A stretch of DNA of 64,000 bases from Bufo bufo (lineage: Eukaryota > Chordata > Amphibia > Anura > Bufonidae), in NCBI RefSeq assembly GCF_905171765.1, contig NC_053392.1:35100956-35164955 (forward strand), written 5' to 3'. Position 1 is the first letter of the stretch. Each line of letters opens with the position of its first letter. Positions 11,022 through 19,380 of the stretch are shown here, piece by piece. The translations under genes were made by a program, and so were the position numbers. The notes under the pieces were generated by a model, which ran no database searches, had not been told where the DNA came from, and worked only from the letters and a program-made list of their open reading frames with translations.

Positions 11022-14000
11022 CTACGTAAAATTCCTATATGCTTTCCATGGAGACCAAATTTTTAGGAAGCGTGGGCGTGAATTTGTTTCCCAATGCGCC
11101 AACTCCTCAAAACGGTAGATCTGATCCACCTTGTCAGTCCACATGGGAAGATTTGGAGGAGAGTCATTTTTCCAAAGAAAAGGAATAAGCAGTTTGGCTG
11201 CTGTAAGCAACAACGTTGGAAGATCGTTTTTGGCAGGCTTAAAGGAAGCGTTGGGGCACCATAATAATATAGGTTTAGCATCCAAGGTGATCTTGGTATC
11301 ACATAATTGATTAATTAATGTCTCAATTGACTTCCAAAACAGTTGGATTTTCTGGCAGAGCCACCAAATGTGTGATAAAGAACCAGTTTCTATACCGCAT
11401 CTCCAACACACCTCCGGCACCTCTGGGTTCAATCTATGCAGGAACTCAGGAGTTTTATACCACCTGCTAAGGAGCTTAAAGGAGTTCTCCTGAATTCTCA
11501 CGCATCGGTTAAAGCCATGTGAATGTGCCAGAATGAAGGCTCTTTCCGGCTCCGTGAGGCTCAGAGATAGCTCTTGTTCCCAGGAGGTCACAAATCGAAG
11601 CTCCGGGGGTAAGGAGGAGAGTAGTTCCTTATACATCAAAGATAGCGGTCTAAAAGGGGGCTTGTTTGCCAAAACCTTCCTCTCAAGCCAAGAGGGTGAG
11701 CTTCTGCCAGAAAAGGATCCAGCACATAATTTAATGTCTCTCCTAAAATTCGCCACATGAAAAAGTGGCGCAACCTTAACCTCAGGTGAGTTCAATATTA
11801 AGTCCCAATTCAAACTACCGTCCGGGAGATGGACATCTCGCAAAGTTATGTCAGCGAGCCTAGACCAAATCCCGGAGGGGGCTAGAATGGAAGGATGAAT
11901 ATGACTCTGTAATAATTTAAGAGGCATACAAGGATTGGGGAAACTAAATGTTTGGGACTGAACCATTTTGGACCACTCTACTAACATACCCTTCCAAACA
12001 GGAGAAGAAGAGCAGTGATTGGCTGAAAATGGTTTAACCCCCCATAAAGTAAGACGCTCAAGGTTAGTGAGTAGTACAGTCTCAAGGTGCGAGCAAAGGG
12101 AACTAGATTGGTAGGATAGGACATTTACACATCTACAAAGTTGAACAGCTGAGTAATATAATTTCACATCTGGCAACCCAAAACCCCCAAACCTCCTATC
12201 TCTTGTGAGGACTGAGTAAGCAATGCGAGGTGATTTACCATTCCATAGGAAGCGTGTGAAAACTCTGCGAACTTCTGCAAAATATGAGTTTGGTAACCAT
12301 ATAGGGAGGGATTGCAACAGATAAAGGAATTTTGGAAGTATAAAGGTCTTGAGATAGTTTTTCCTCCCGACCCATGAGATAAAAGGGAGTTTCAGATTTT
12401 GTAGGTGGGCGCGGACTGATTGAAGGAGTGGAGTATAGTTAAGGGAAGCAAGGTCTTGAATATTAGCCGATATGTGCGTCCCCAGAAAAGTTATGTCTCG
12501 GGTGGCCCAAGCAAACGGAGTGCTTTGTTTGAGAGCACTAATCAAAGATGGGGAGCAAGAGATGTTAAGTGCCATAGATTTCCTATAATTGATCTTAAAG
12601 TTGGAGACGAATCCAAAGTCTTCGAATATATTCAGCAACTTAGGCAAAGCCTCTCTGGGGTTAGATGTCATGACCAAAAGGTCATCCTCAAATGCTGCAG
12701 TAACATGAGTGCCAGAACCCACTTGAAGGCCTTTAATATCCGGGTCTGCCCTGATTTTACATAAAAGAGTCTCCATCACTAGAATAAATAGTGCAGGAGA
12801 CAGGGGGCATCCCTGCCTTGTCCCATTGGTGATGTGAAATGGCGGAGACAATGCACCATTAACTTTGACCATGGCAGAGGGGGCCGAATATAAAGTGTGT
12901 ATAGCAGTAATAAACTGGTCAGGTAAGCCAAACCTCGACAGGGCCAGAGACATATACTGCCAGCTGACCCTGTCGAAGGCCTTTTCCGCATCAGTACTCA
13001 CCAAAACCAGGGGCTTCGAGGATTTCTTGGCCCAATTTATAAGGTGGAGTAACCGCACTGTGTTCTCAGACCCCTGTCTGCCATGGACAAAGCCTACTTG
13101 TTCTCCATGAACAATGTCAGGGAGAACCTCTTGAAGCCTGGTGGCCAAGATTTTCGCCCACCACTTCACATTATTATTAAGCAAGGAGATCGGCCTATAA
13201 TTACTGCAGCATGTTGGATCTTTGTTTTCCTTATGGAGGACAGTAATGTGCGCTAATAAGGAGTGTGGCGCAAGGGAGCCTCCAGTGAGGAGATAATTGC
13301 ACAAATTCCTAAAACGTGGGATCAATACATCCTTAAAGGATTTATAGTAAGTGATGGAGAAACCATCTGGGCCCGGGCTTTTACCTGAGGGGATGGACAT
13401 GAGCACTTTATGGATCTCAGAGTCAGTGATGGGCCTAGTCAGGTTAGATGCCTTGGTTGAGGATATGGAGGGAAGGTCCAGGGTCTGCAGAAATTTATCC
13501 GTGGCTTCTGAGAGATCACTAGGAGTAGCCCCATTAGGGGAGGGTAAATTATACAAGGCCTCATAGAAGCCACAAAAAGCTTTGGCAATGTCTGGGGTGG
13601 ATTTATGTATATTTCCTTTGGGATCCTTAATAGAGGCAACAAAGGAGTCAGCGAACTGCTTCTTAGCTATGGCCGACATCAGTCTGTTTCCTCTATTCCC
13701 ATGAGCGTAGGCCCTAAACCGTGAGCGTAACACCAGCTTCGCTGAAGTGACATTTAGCATATTTCTTAGATGTGTTCTGGCTTCTGTGAGATCTGCTAGA
13801 GTGCGGAGGGCTTGCGATTCTTTGTGAGAGGATTCTAGCCGAGCAATTTTTGTCAATAGGGCATCCAGAGCCTGTGTCCTCTGCTTTTTCACAAATGCCC
13901 CTAAGGCGATGAGTTCTCCCCTCAGCACTACCTTATGAGATTCCCATAAAATGGATGGGGAGGGGGGTGATTCCTGTGTATCATTGAGCGTGAAGAATTC

Positions 14001-14807
14001 AGAAATGGAAGCTTTTATTTTAGTAGCGTGAATGGGGTCTAGTATCAAGGTATCATTTAGACGCCAAATACGTTCCTTTTTCGACTGGTCAGATAAGGAA
14101 AAATTAATGATGACGGGAGCGTGATCAGATAGTGTAATGCTACCTATTTGCGCCTTGGAGACATTACGTATATATGACTCAGATAAGAACAAGTAATCTA
14201 ACCTGTGAAAGGAAGATTTGGCATGGGAATAATAAGAATAATCTCGACCATTGGGATTTAAGGAGCGCCAGACATCTAAAACCTTTAGTTTCTTCAGAGA
14301 AGTTTTTAACTTCCTCAGAAGCCTATAGGAAACAGACGGTCTGCCTGTGGAGGTGTCAATAGCAGGATCCAGGGCAACATTAAAATCACCCCCCAGAATC
14401 AGCAAGCCTTCAGTAAATGTAGACAGGAGACTTAAGGTCTGAACGAGCCATGGGACTTGGCCCCTATTAGGAGCATACAAATTGGCAAATGTCACAAGAG
14501 AATCACCCAGAACACCCTTAACGAAGATGTACCTGCCCTCTGGATCCACAGTAGTGGCGGAGTGCTTGAAGGGAAGGCTTTTATGCACAGCCACACTAAC
14601 CCCTCTACTGGCAGTGCTATAGGTACTGTGGAACCATTGGGCAAACCTCTTAGACGGAAGGTTGGGGACTTTACCCGATTTAAAATGGGTCTCCTGTAGA
14701 AAAGCTACTGAGACTTTGTCTCTCAGAAGGAGAGAGAGGGTTTGAGACCTTTTGCATGGCTCGTTCAGCCCATGTACATTTAGTGAAGCAACTACAACCA
14801 ACGTCAT
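11022..14807 (-). CDS. L1-clade ORF2: apurinic endonuclease and reverse transcriptase, 1261 aa, FADD box mutated to FEDD
   Basis: The frame is open over the whole length. Residues 1-235 form the endonuclease (SLNVHGLNEPCK, QETHF, GGDFNV, SDHAPV). The reverse transcriptase core runs from about 450 to 800 (PISLLNNNVKWWAKIL, STDAEKAFDRVSW, TNGTRQGCPLSP). A cysteine-rich C-terminal segment follows (CWRCGIETGSLSHIWWLC). STDAEKAFDRV supports the L1 clade rather than Tx1. The catalytic box reads FEDD at 706-709 (12681-12692); the decayed relative at 1663-3570 has FADD, so this copy carries a GCx-to-GAG change beside the two catalytic aspartates. The open frame suggests recent insertion, but the change probably lowers or abolishes activity. 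ATG 14807 aligns with the start of the decayed copy. Confidence 0.93.
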   Translation of the reverse strand: MTLVVVASLNVHGLNEPCKRSQTLSLLLRDKVSVAFLQETHFKSGKVPNLPSKRFAQWFHSTYSTASRGVSVAVHKSLPFKHSATTVDPEGRYIFVKGVLGDSLVTFANLYAPNRGQVPWLVQTLSLLSTFTEGLLILGGDFNVALDPAIDTSTGRPSVSYRLLRKLKTSLKKLKVLDVWRSLNPNGRDYSYYSHAKSSFHRLDYLFLSESYIRNVSKAQIGSITLSDHAPVIINFSLSDQSKKERIWRLNDTLILDPIHATKIKASISEFFTLNDTQESPPSPSILWESHKVVLRGELIALGAFVKKQRTQALDALLTKIARLESSHKESQALRTLADLTEARTHLRNMLNVTSAKLVLRSRFRAYAHGNRGNRLMSAIAKKQFADSFVASIKDPKGNIHKSTPDIAKAFCGFYEALYNLPSPNGATPSDLSEATDKFLQTLDLPSISSTKASNLTRPITDSEIHKVLMSIPSGKSPGPDGFSITYYKSFKDVLIPRFRNLCNYLLTGGSLAPHSLLAHITVLHKENKDPTCCSNYRPISLLNNNVKWWAKILATRLQEVLPDIVHGEQVGFVHGRQGSENTVRLLHLINWAKKSSKPLVLVSTDAEKAFDRVSWQYMSLALSRFGLPDQFITAIHTLYSAPSAMVKVNGALSPPFHITNGTRQGCPLSPALFILVMETLLCKIRADPDIKGLQVGSGTHVTAAFEDDLLVMTSNPREALPKLLNIFEDFGFVSNFKINYRKSMALNISCSPSLISALKQSTPFAWATRDITFLGTHISANIQDLASLNYTPLLQSVRAHLQNLKLPFISWVGRKNYLKTFILPKFLYLLQSLPIWLPNSYFAEVRRVFTRFLWNGKSPRIAYSVLTRDRRFGGFGLPDVKLYYSAVQLCRCVNVLSYQSSSLCSHLETVLLTNLERLTLWGVKPFSANHCSSSPVWKGMLVEWSKMVQSQTFSFPNPCMPLKLLQSHIHPSILAPSGIWSRLADITLRDVHLPDGSLNWDLILNSPEVKVAPLFHVANFRRDIKLCAGSFSGRSSPSWLERKVLANKPPFRPLSLMYKELLSSLPPELRFVTSWEQELSLSLTEPERAFILAHSHGFNRCVRIQENSFKLLSRWYKTPEFLHRLNPEVPEVCWRCGIETGSLSHIWWLCQKIQLFWKSIETLINQLCDTKITLDAKPILLWCPNASFKPAKNDLPTLLLTAAKLLIPFLWKNDSPPNLPMWTDKVDQIYRFEELAHWETNSRPRFLKIWSPWKAYRNFT

Positions 14808-15349
14808 TTCAGCAGTAAAACACAGGGTTGCCAGCGTAGATTATCCATGGATAAGCATAGTAACATATATAAGACTAGAGCAGAAGGAGAGATGAGGAAA
14901 AAAGGGGACAAATAAATTAAAATATGGTAATAAACCATAAACATAATGAACTGGTGAATAGCCAGCTCAGAAAACATTAGGTCAGATGAAAACTGAATGC
15001 TTCACTTATCGTCAGCTCAAGACAGGATTAAGCTAACGAGGGGGCAAGTAAAGCACCTTGCGGTCACTAACAATGGACCAACAAAAATATGTCCAGCACG
15101 GGTAGTTCGCCGGTCTTTACCCTTCATGTGGGGCCCATATCTATAACAATAGGAATATCGTCCAGCAAAAACATAGGAGTATTTCCATAACAGCGTGTTA
15201 CACTAAGCAAAACTCCCGCATGAAATACTAAGGGAGAGAGTTCCCCATGTTAACTACAAAACATGAAAATTGAAGGCAGACACCTCCAGGCCTGGAGAAA
15301 GTAGGCAACGACCTCATAGGCCAACATACGTAGACGGAGAAAATAGAGT
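14808..15349 (-). other. L1 inter-ORF region
   Basis: About 540 bp between ORF1 and ORF2 of the same element with no long frame belonging to it. I see no clear internal promoter or ribosome-entry structure by eye. The length is greater than in mammalian L1 elements. Confidence 0.7.
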
Positions 15350-16414
15350 TCAGGTGGGGGCCTTATCCATCCTTCCCCTTCCTGAGCGATCTGGTTTCCC
15401 GGATGAAATCTTCTCCCAAGCAGTGACACGAGGGGGAACAGGTAGAGGGCCATCTTGGTCAGCTGGGAGCCATGAAGGGATGTCGACAGGAGGGACATCC
15501 AGCGATTTCCAGACGGAGGCAAGATCTTGAGGAGAGCGTACGGTAAGTAATTTACCATTCTTGGAAATCGCCAAACCGAAAGGGTATAACCATCGGAATG
15601 GAGTCGAAGACTTCTTCAGGATGTCCAGAAGGGGCCTCAATAGGCGCCGTTTGGCCAGTGTAGATGGAGCAAGATCCTGAAACATTTGAATCGGGGTATT
15701 CTCATATTCCAGAACTTCTGACTCACGTTGTTTCTTCAGGAGAGCTGCCGTGTCGACATAGCTTAATAAGCCACATATCACGTCCCGTGGAGGTTCTTGT
15801 GGCTTTGGCCTGGGGCGTAGTGCTCTGTGTATTCGCTCGATCACGATGCCAGCCGCCCTCTCCGGGCCCAAAAGCTTTGAGAATATTTCGCGCGCAACTG
15901 ACGGCAAGGCCTCAACCGCAAATGACTCTGGTAGGCCCCGCATACGAATATTCCGCCTTCGGCTGCGGTTCTCTTGGTCTTCTAATTTTAGGAATGCTTC
16001 ATTTAGTAAATCCTTGTGAGCCGCTAATACCTCTGAGGCCTTGTTTTCGTATGCCATAATGGTTTCTTGAGCAGATTCCAGTGAAACGACTCTTTGGCCT
16101 AGATGTTTCAAGTCGTCTTTTATGTCCGACAAATCTTGCTTAAGAGGCGAGAGGGCTGATTCAAGGACTCTCCTAAGGGTCCGTTCTGAGATTGGCGGAT
16201 CTCTGGGTCGCCTTTCTGAGGCATCGGAGCCACTTCCCGCGTCGGAGAGGTCTCCTATATCAGAATCGTGGGTAATAGATGCCGCCATGTTAGGGCCTCT
16301 CTGTGCAGCAAGCCTCGGTGTTTTCCTAAGGAACTTTTCCATCTCTGGTTGTTTGGAGTGCAGTGGGGTGGTCTCTGAACTTCCTCTGTTCTTATCCTTG
16401 CCAGTCTTCCCCAT
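15350..16414 (-). CDS. L1-clade ORF1 protein, 354 aa
   Basis: Open frame from ATG 16414. The N-terminus is basic and then acidic (MGKTGKDKNRG, SDAGSGSDAS). Residues about 85-150 show a heptad pattern consistent with a coiled coil (LKQDLSDIKDDLKHLGQRV). An RRM-like block starts near 152 (RRRNIRMRGLPES), and a C-terminal domain contains LAPSTLAKRRLL and RSPQDL. This order, coiled coil then RRM then C-terminal domain, is that of L1 ORF1 proteins, which trimerise and coat LINE RNA in cytoplasmic particles. It lies 541 bp upstream of ORF2 in the same element and shows no frame breaks. Confidence 0.9.
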   Translation of the reverse strand: MGKTGKDKNRGSSETTPLHSKQPEMEKFLRKTPRLAAQRGPNMAASITHDSDIGDLSDAGSGSDASERRPRDPPISERTLRRVLESALSPLKQDLSDIKDDLKHLGQRVVSLESAQETIMAYENKASEVLAAHKDLLNEAFLKLEDQENRSRRRNIRMRGLPESFAVEALPSVAREIFSKLLGPERAAGIVIERIHRALRPRPKPQEPPRDVICGLLSYVDTAALLKKQRESEVLEYENTPIQMFQDLAPSTLAKRRLLRPLLDILKKSSTPFRWLYPFGLAISKNGKLLTVRSPQDLASVWKSLDVPPVDIPSWLPADQDGPLPVPPRVTAWEKISSGKPDRSGRGRMDKAPT

Positions 16415-16516
16415 AATAAGGCAAATTATAAGCTTAATTAGGGCAAATGAGCCGGAATGCTGGAGGAGCTCAAGCTCGTGCGGCCATTCAGCAGCGTGGC
16501 TCGGCTCCGCCCCCCA

Positions 16517-16706
16517 TAGTAGTTATATTCTTGTACATAGGAGCAGTATTATAGTAGTTATATTCTTGTACATAGGAGCAGTATTATAGTAGTTATATTC
16601 TTGTACATAGGAGGTAGTATTATAGTAGTTATATTCTTGTACATAGGAGGCAGTATTATAGTAGTTATATTCTTGTACATAGGAGCAGTATTATAGTAGT
16701 TCTATT
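16517..16706. repeat. 35/36-bp minisatellite, block 3
   Basis: About five units between the L1 5' end and the Tx1-clade LINE. The unit next to the Tx1 element has private changes (agttctattcttgtccatag). Confidence 0.95.
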
Positions 16707-16761
16707 CTTGTCCATAGGAGAGGATAGACGTGTGCTGTTGAGCTCCCTGCAGGGAGGGGGC

Positions 16762-19371
16762 ATGGCTTCTGACCCAGGTGGAGGGGAGGGGAGCTGGGCT
16801 GATGATCCTGGGAAAGCCCAGAGCTTGGAGTGTGGCCTGCAGCATGGAGATCTTGGAAGCGATGATCTGGAAATGGTGGCTGGTGAGTCAACTGAAACTT
16901 GTAGTGCTTCTGGATTTAGTACAACTGTGACAAAGACAAGTTTATTTAAACTGGAAAGGCGCATTTCTAAGTTAAGAGATGAGATAAAGACAGAGGCTGA
17001 TCCCAAGAAAAAGCTGATGAAGTATGAATGCCTGGATGACTGCACACGTGAACTGGATATATTAAAAGATAAACTAGATAAAGGTAAAAACACAATACCT
17101 AAAGTGGAAAGCTGGGCAATGGAGAAAAAGAGGGGGGCCAGAGCCCAGAATGTGAAGATGAAAGAAATCATAGAAATAAAAAAGAAAGATTACAGCAATG
17201 TGCATAATATGGTGAAGCAAGGACACCCTCAGAGATGTGTGGGTGCAGCGCCTGGAGGGTCACTGCTTTCAGGGTCACTATGTATGGGGTCTGAGCAGTC
17301 AGTCTCTGAAAATGCTGGGAATACTATAGAGCAAAGTGAGCCATCCAACAAGGAGTTAATTGCAGTGGACTCAGCTTGTAACTCTGCTGAAGTGAATGAG
17401 AGCAGCAATCCTGTGTGTGAGCAGGAGACTGCTTCATGTATGGACATTGTGGATGGGACCCCGCTAAGTGCTGTGGAGGAGACCCCGCTCAGTGCTGTGG
17501 AGGAGACCCCGCTCAGTGCTGTGGGGGAGACCCCACTCAGTGCTGTGGGGGAGACCCTGCTCAGTGCTGTGGAGGAGACCCTGCTCAGTGCTGTGGAGGA
17601 GACCCTGCTCAGTGCTGTGGATGAGACCCCGCTAGGTGCTGTGGAGGAGACCCCGCTCAGTGCTGTGATTGAGACCCCACTCAGTGCTGTGATTGAGACC
17701 CTGCTCAGTGCTGTGGATGAGACCCCGCTCGATCAGCTTTCAGAGGAGACGACTACACAGACTGGAGCAGACATGGAGGTCAGTATACAGGACCCTCAGT
17801 CGTCCACAGTGTCAGGTGCACAGCAGTCTGGAGCAGACACAGGTGGATCTGCAGGACAATCTGGAGTCAGTAAGACTGTAGAGGAGAGGCCCAGCACTGA
17901 TCCTCCTGCTGACCGTCCACAATTCAGGAGACTGTTCTCCAATGTTACAAGGCCGGCTAACCCTCCACCTCAGAGAAGGAACGCTGTACGGATTAAGTAT
18001 ACGGGTCCAGAAGATAGCCTCCCCTCCAGACTGTATATAGGGAAAGTTCTTCTGAAGGACTTCATGAAATTTAAGGCCTCTGAGGTGTACGCCCTGATCC
18101 ATATCCCCTCCAGCAGGATCTATGACATCAGCTTTAAGCTTCAGTATGATCTGGACTTATTCTGGAACATATACAATGACACGAAGGAGCAGTCAATCTG
18201 GGAGCATCTACAGGTGATCCAGCTGTCCAAGCCTCAGGTAGTGAAGGCCACCATCTTGTTCCAGTCTGAGGTGGTGGCGCTGGCAGATCTGGAGCATTGG
18301 CTGAGCAGACAGTGTCTGGTGAAGAGTCATCCGGAAAAAATCTATGATGAGGAAGACATCTGGAATGGCGGATACACCGTGATGGTACAACTAGCGCAGA
18401 ACAATGGTGTGACCAGACATCTGCCGCACTCCTTCTACCTGGGCTCAGAGAGAGGGATATGCTACTACCCCGGTCAGCCGCGACTGTGTCACAGATGTGG
18501 GGGCAGGCATCTCGCCATCAACTGCTCCCGTATAAAGTGCTCATTTTGTGGACAGTTTGGTCATTCAAAGGACGACTGTACAGGTCCGGTCATCTGTAAC
18601 CTGTGTTTAGGATCTGGTCATACGTTCCGGGAATGTCTGCATGCAGATCATAATAAAGGCAGTGTTGAGATCTTCTCAGAGGCCATGGAGGAAGGTCAGG
18701 AGGATGTCACTGCAAGAGCAGATACAGCCCCAGAAACTGGTAATCGTCCTGCTGAAGTAATGCAAAGTACTAGTGACCCTGCTGTAGAGAGTGTTGACCC
18801 TGCTGATGCACTACAAGTACCGGCAGAGTTGGAGACTGATAGCCAAACTACTCCATTACAAGTACCAACATCTGCTGAACCACAAGTACCAGCTATTGAA
18901 AAGACTTTGAAATCCAGAAATCCTGCTGTGGAAGCTAAAGTACCATCTGTAGCACTACAAGTACCAGCCACTGAAGAGAATTCTCATCTGCAGAGTAAAG
19001 TGACCAGTAAACCAGTTGCCAAACCACCTAAAGAACTGCCCTCTACGTCTACAAAGCCTGATGGTCCAGCTGCAGGGCTCAGGAAGCTCAGGAGGTCCTC
19101 TGTGGATGAAGACGGGTTTCAGACTGTAAAAAGAAAGAACAGCGCTACAGCAAAGAGAACCCCGGATCCGCCAGTGCTGGCCATAACCTCCGGGCAGTAC
19201 GGGGCGCTAGGGGAAGAAGAGTCAGAAGAAAAGGTTGAAATGGACTATGTTTCTTCACATAACCCTGATGGTGACCCTCTGGAAGATGAACCTGACCCTT
19301 CAGTGTCCACCAAAAGATGGGGTTCTAAAGGTCACAGTATTGGGAAGAGGAAAAAGAATAAGAAAACCTAA
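16762..19371 (+). CDS. Tx1-clade ORF1: RNA-binding protein with three CCHC zinc knuckles, 869 aa
   Basis: ATG 16762 (MASDPGGGEG) is the first methionine; the frame is open a little further upstream into the minisatellite. Residues about 40-130 are charged and helical (LERRISKLRDEIKTEADPKK), possibly a coiled coil. Residues 231-325 are twelve copies of an 8-residue repeat (ETPLSAVE). A conserved middle domain follows from about 395 to 570 (RLYIGKVLLKDFMKF). Three zinc knuckles lie at about 575-628: CX2CX3HX4C, then two CX2CX4HX4C. The tail is acidic and then basic (KRKKNKKT). Such proteins coat LINE RNA. It stops at TAA 19369-19371, nine bases before the ORF2 ATG in the same frame. Confidence 0.9.
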   Translation: MASDPGGGEGSWADDPGKAQSLECGLQHGDLGSDDLEMVAGESTETCSASGFSTTVTKTSLFKLERRISKLRDEIKTEADPKKKLMKYECLDDCTRELDILKDKLDKGKNTIPKVESWAMEKKRGARAQNVKMKEIIEIKKKDYSNVHNMVKQGHPQRCVGAAPGGSLLSGSLCMGSEQSVSENAGNTIEQSEPSNKELIAVDSACNSAEVNESSNPVCEQETASCMDIVDGTPLSAVEETPLSAVEETPLSAVGETPLSAVGETLLSAVEETLLSAVEETLLSAVDETPLGAVEETPLSAVIETPLSAVIETLLSAVDETPLDQLSEETTTQTGADMEVSIQDPQSSTVSGAQQSGADTGGSAGQSGVSKTVEERPSTDPPADRPQFRRLFSNVTRPANPPPQRRNAVRIKYTGPEDSLPSRLYIGKVLLKDFMKFKASEVYALIHIPSSRIYDISFKLQYDLDLFWNIYNDTKEQSIWEHLQVIQLSKPQVVKATILFQSEVVALADLEHWLSRQCLVKSHPEKIYDEEDIWNGGYTVMVQLAQNNGVTRHLPHSFYLGSERGICYYPGQPRLCHRCGGRHLAINCSRIKCSFCGQFGHSKDDCTGPVICNLCLGSGHTFRECLHADHNKGSVEIFSEAMEEGQEDVTARADTAPETGNRPAEVMQSTSDPAVESVDPADALQVPAELETDSQTTPLQVPTSAEPQVPAIEKTLKSRNPAVEAKVPSVALQVPATEENSHLQSKVTSKPVAKPPKELPSTSTKPDGPAAGLRKLRRSSVDEDGFQTVKRKNSATAKRTPDPPVLAITSGQYGALGEEESEEKVEMDYVSSHNPDGDPLEDEPDPSVSTKRWGSKGHSIGKRKKNKKT
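17452..17735 (+). repeat. 24-bp coding minisatellite inside Tx1 ORF1 (12 copies)
   Basis: Twelve 24-bp units of the type gagaccccgctcagtgctgt plus ggag encode the octapeptide ETPLSAVE with P/L, S/G and E/G/D/I variants. Because 24 is a multiple of three, gain or loss of units keeps the frame open. Confidence 0.95.
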
Positions 19372-19380
19372 GTGTCCTGG

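Larger units (their letters stand above)
10769..16516 (-). mobile_element. Full-length L1-clade LINE
   Basis: A 5748-bp element on the minus strand with a short 5' leader (about 100 bp), ORF1, a 541-bp inter-ORF region, ORF2 and a 253-bp 3' UTR carrying AATAAA near its end. A 16-bp direct repeat, tagtagttatattctt, flanks it at 10753-10768 and 16517-16532. It fits a target-site duplication, although the surrounding array also contains that sequence. The 3' end has only a short A-rich tract and no long poly-A. Confidence 0.93.

Noticed and set aside
16708..16761. Start of Tx1 ORF1 upstream of ATG 16762
   Set aside because: Upstream codons lie in the minisatellite unit and have no ATG; ATG 16762 is the first plausible start.
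17436..17624. Cys-rich repeat peptide (GGDPAQCC) resembling a metallothionein-like or toxin-like protein
   Set aside because: Alternative frame of the coding minisatellite inside Tx1 ORF1.
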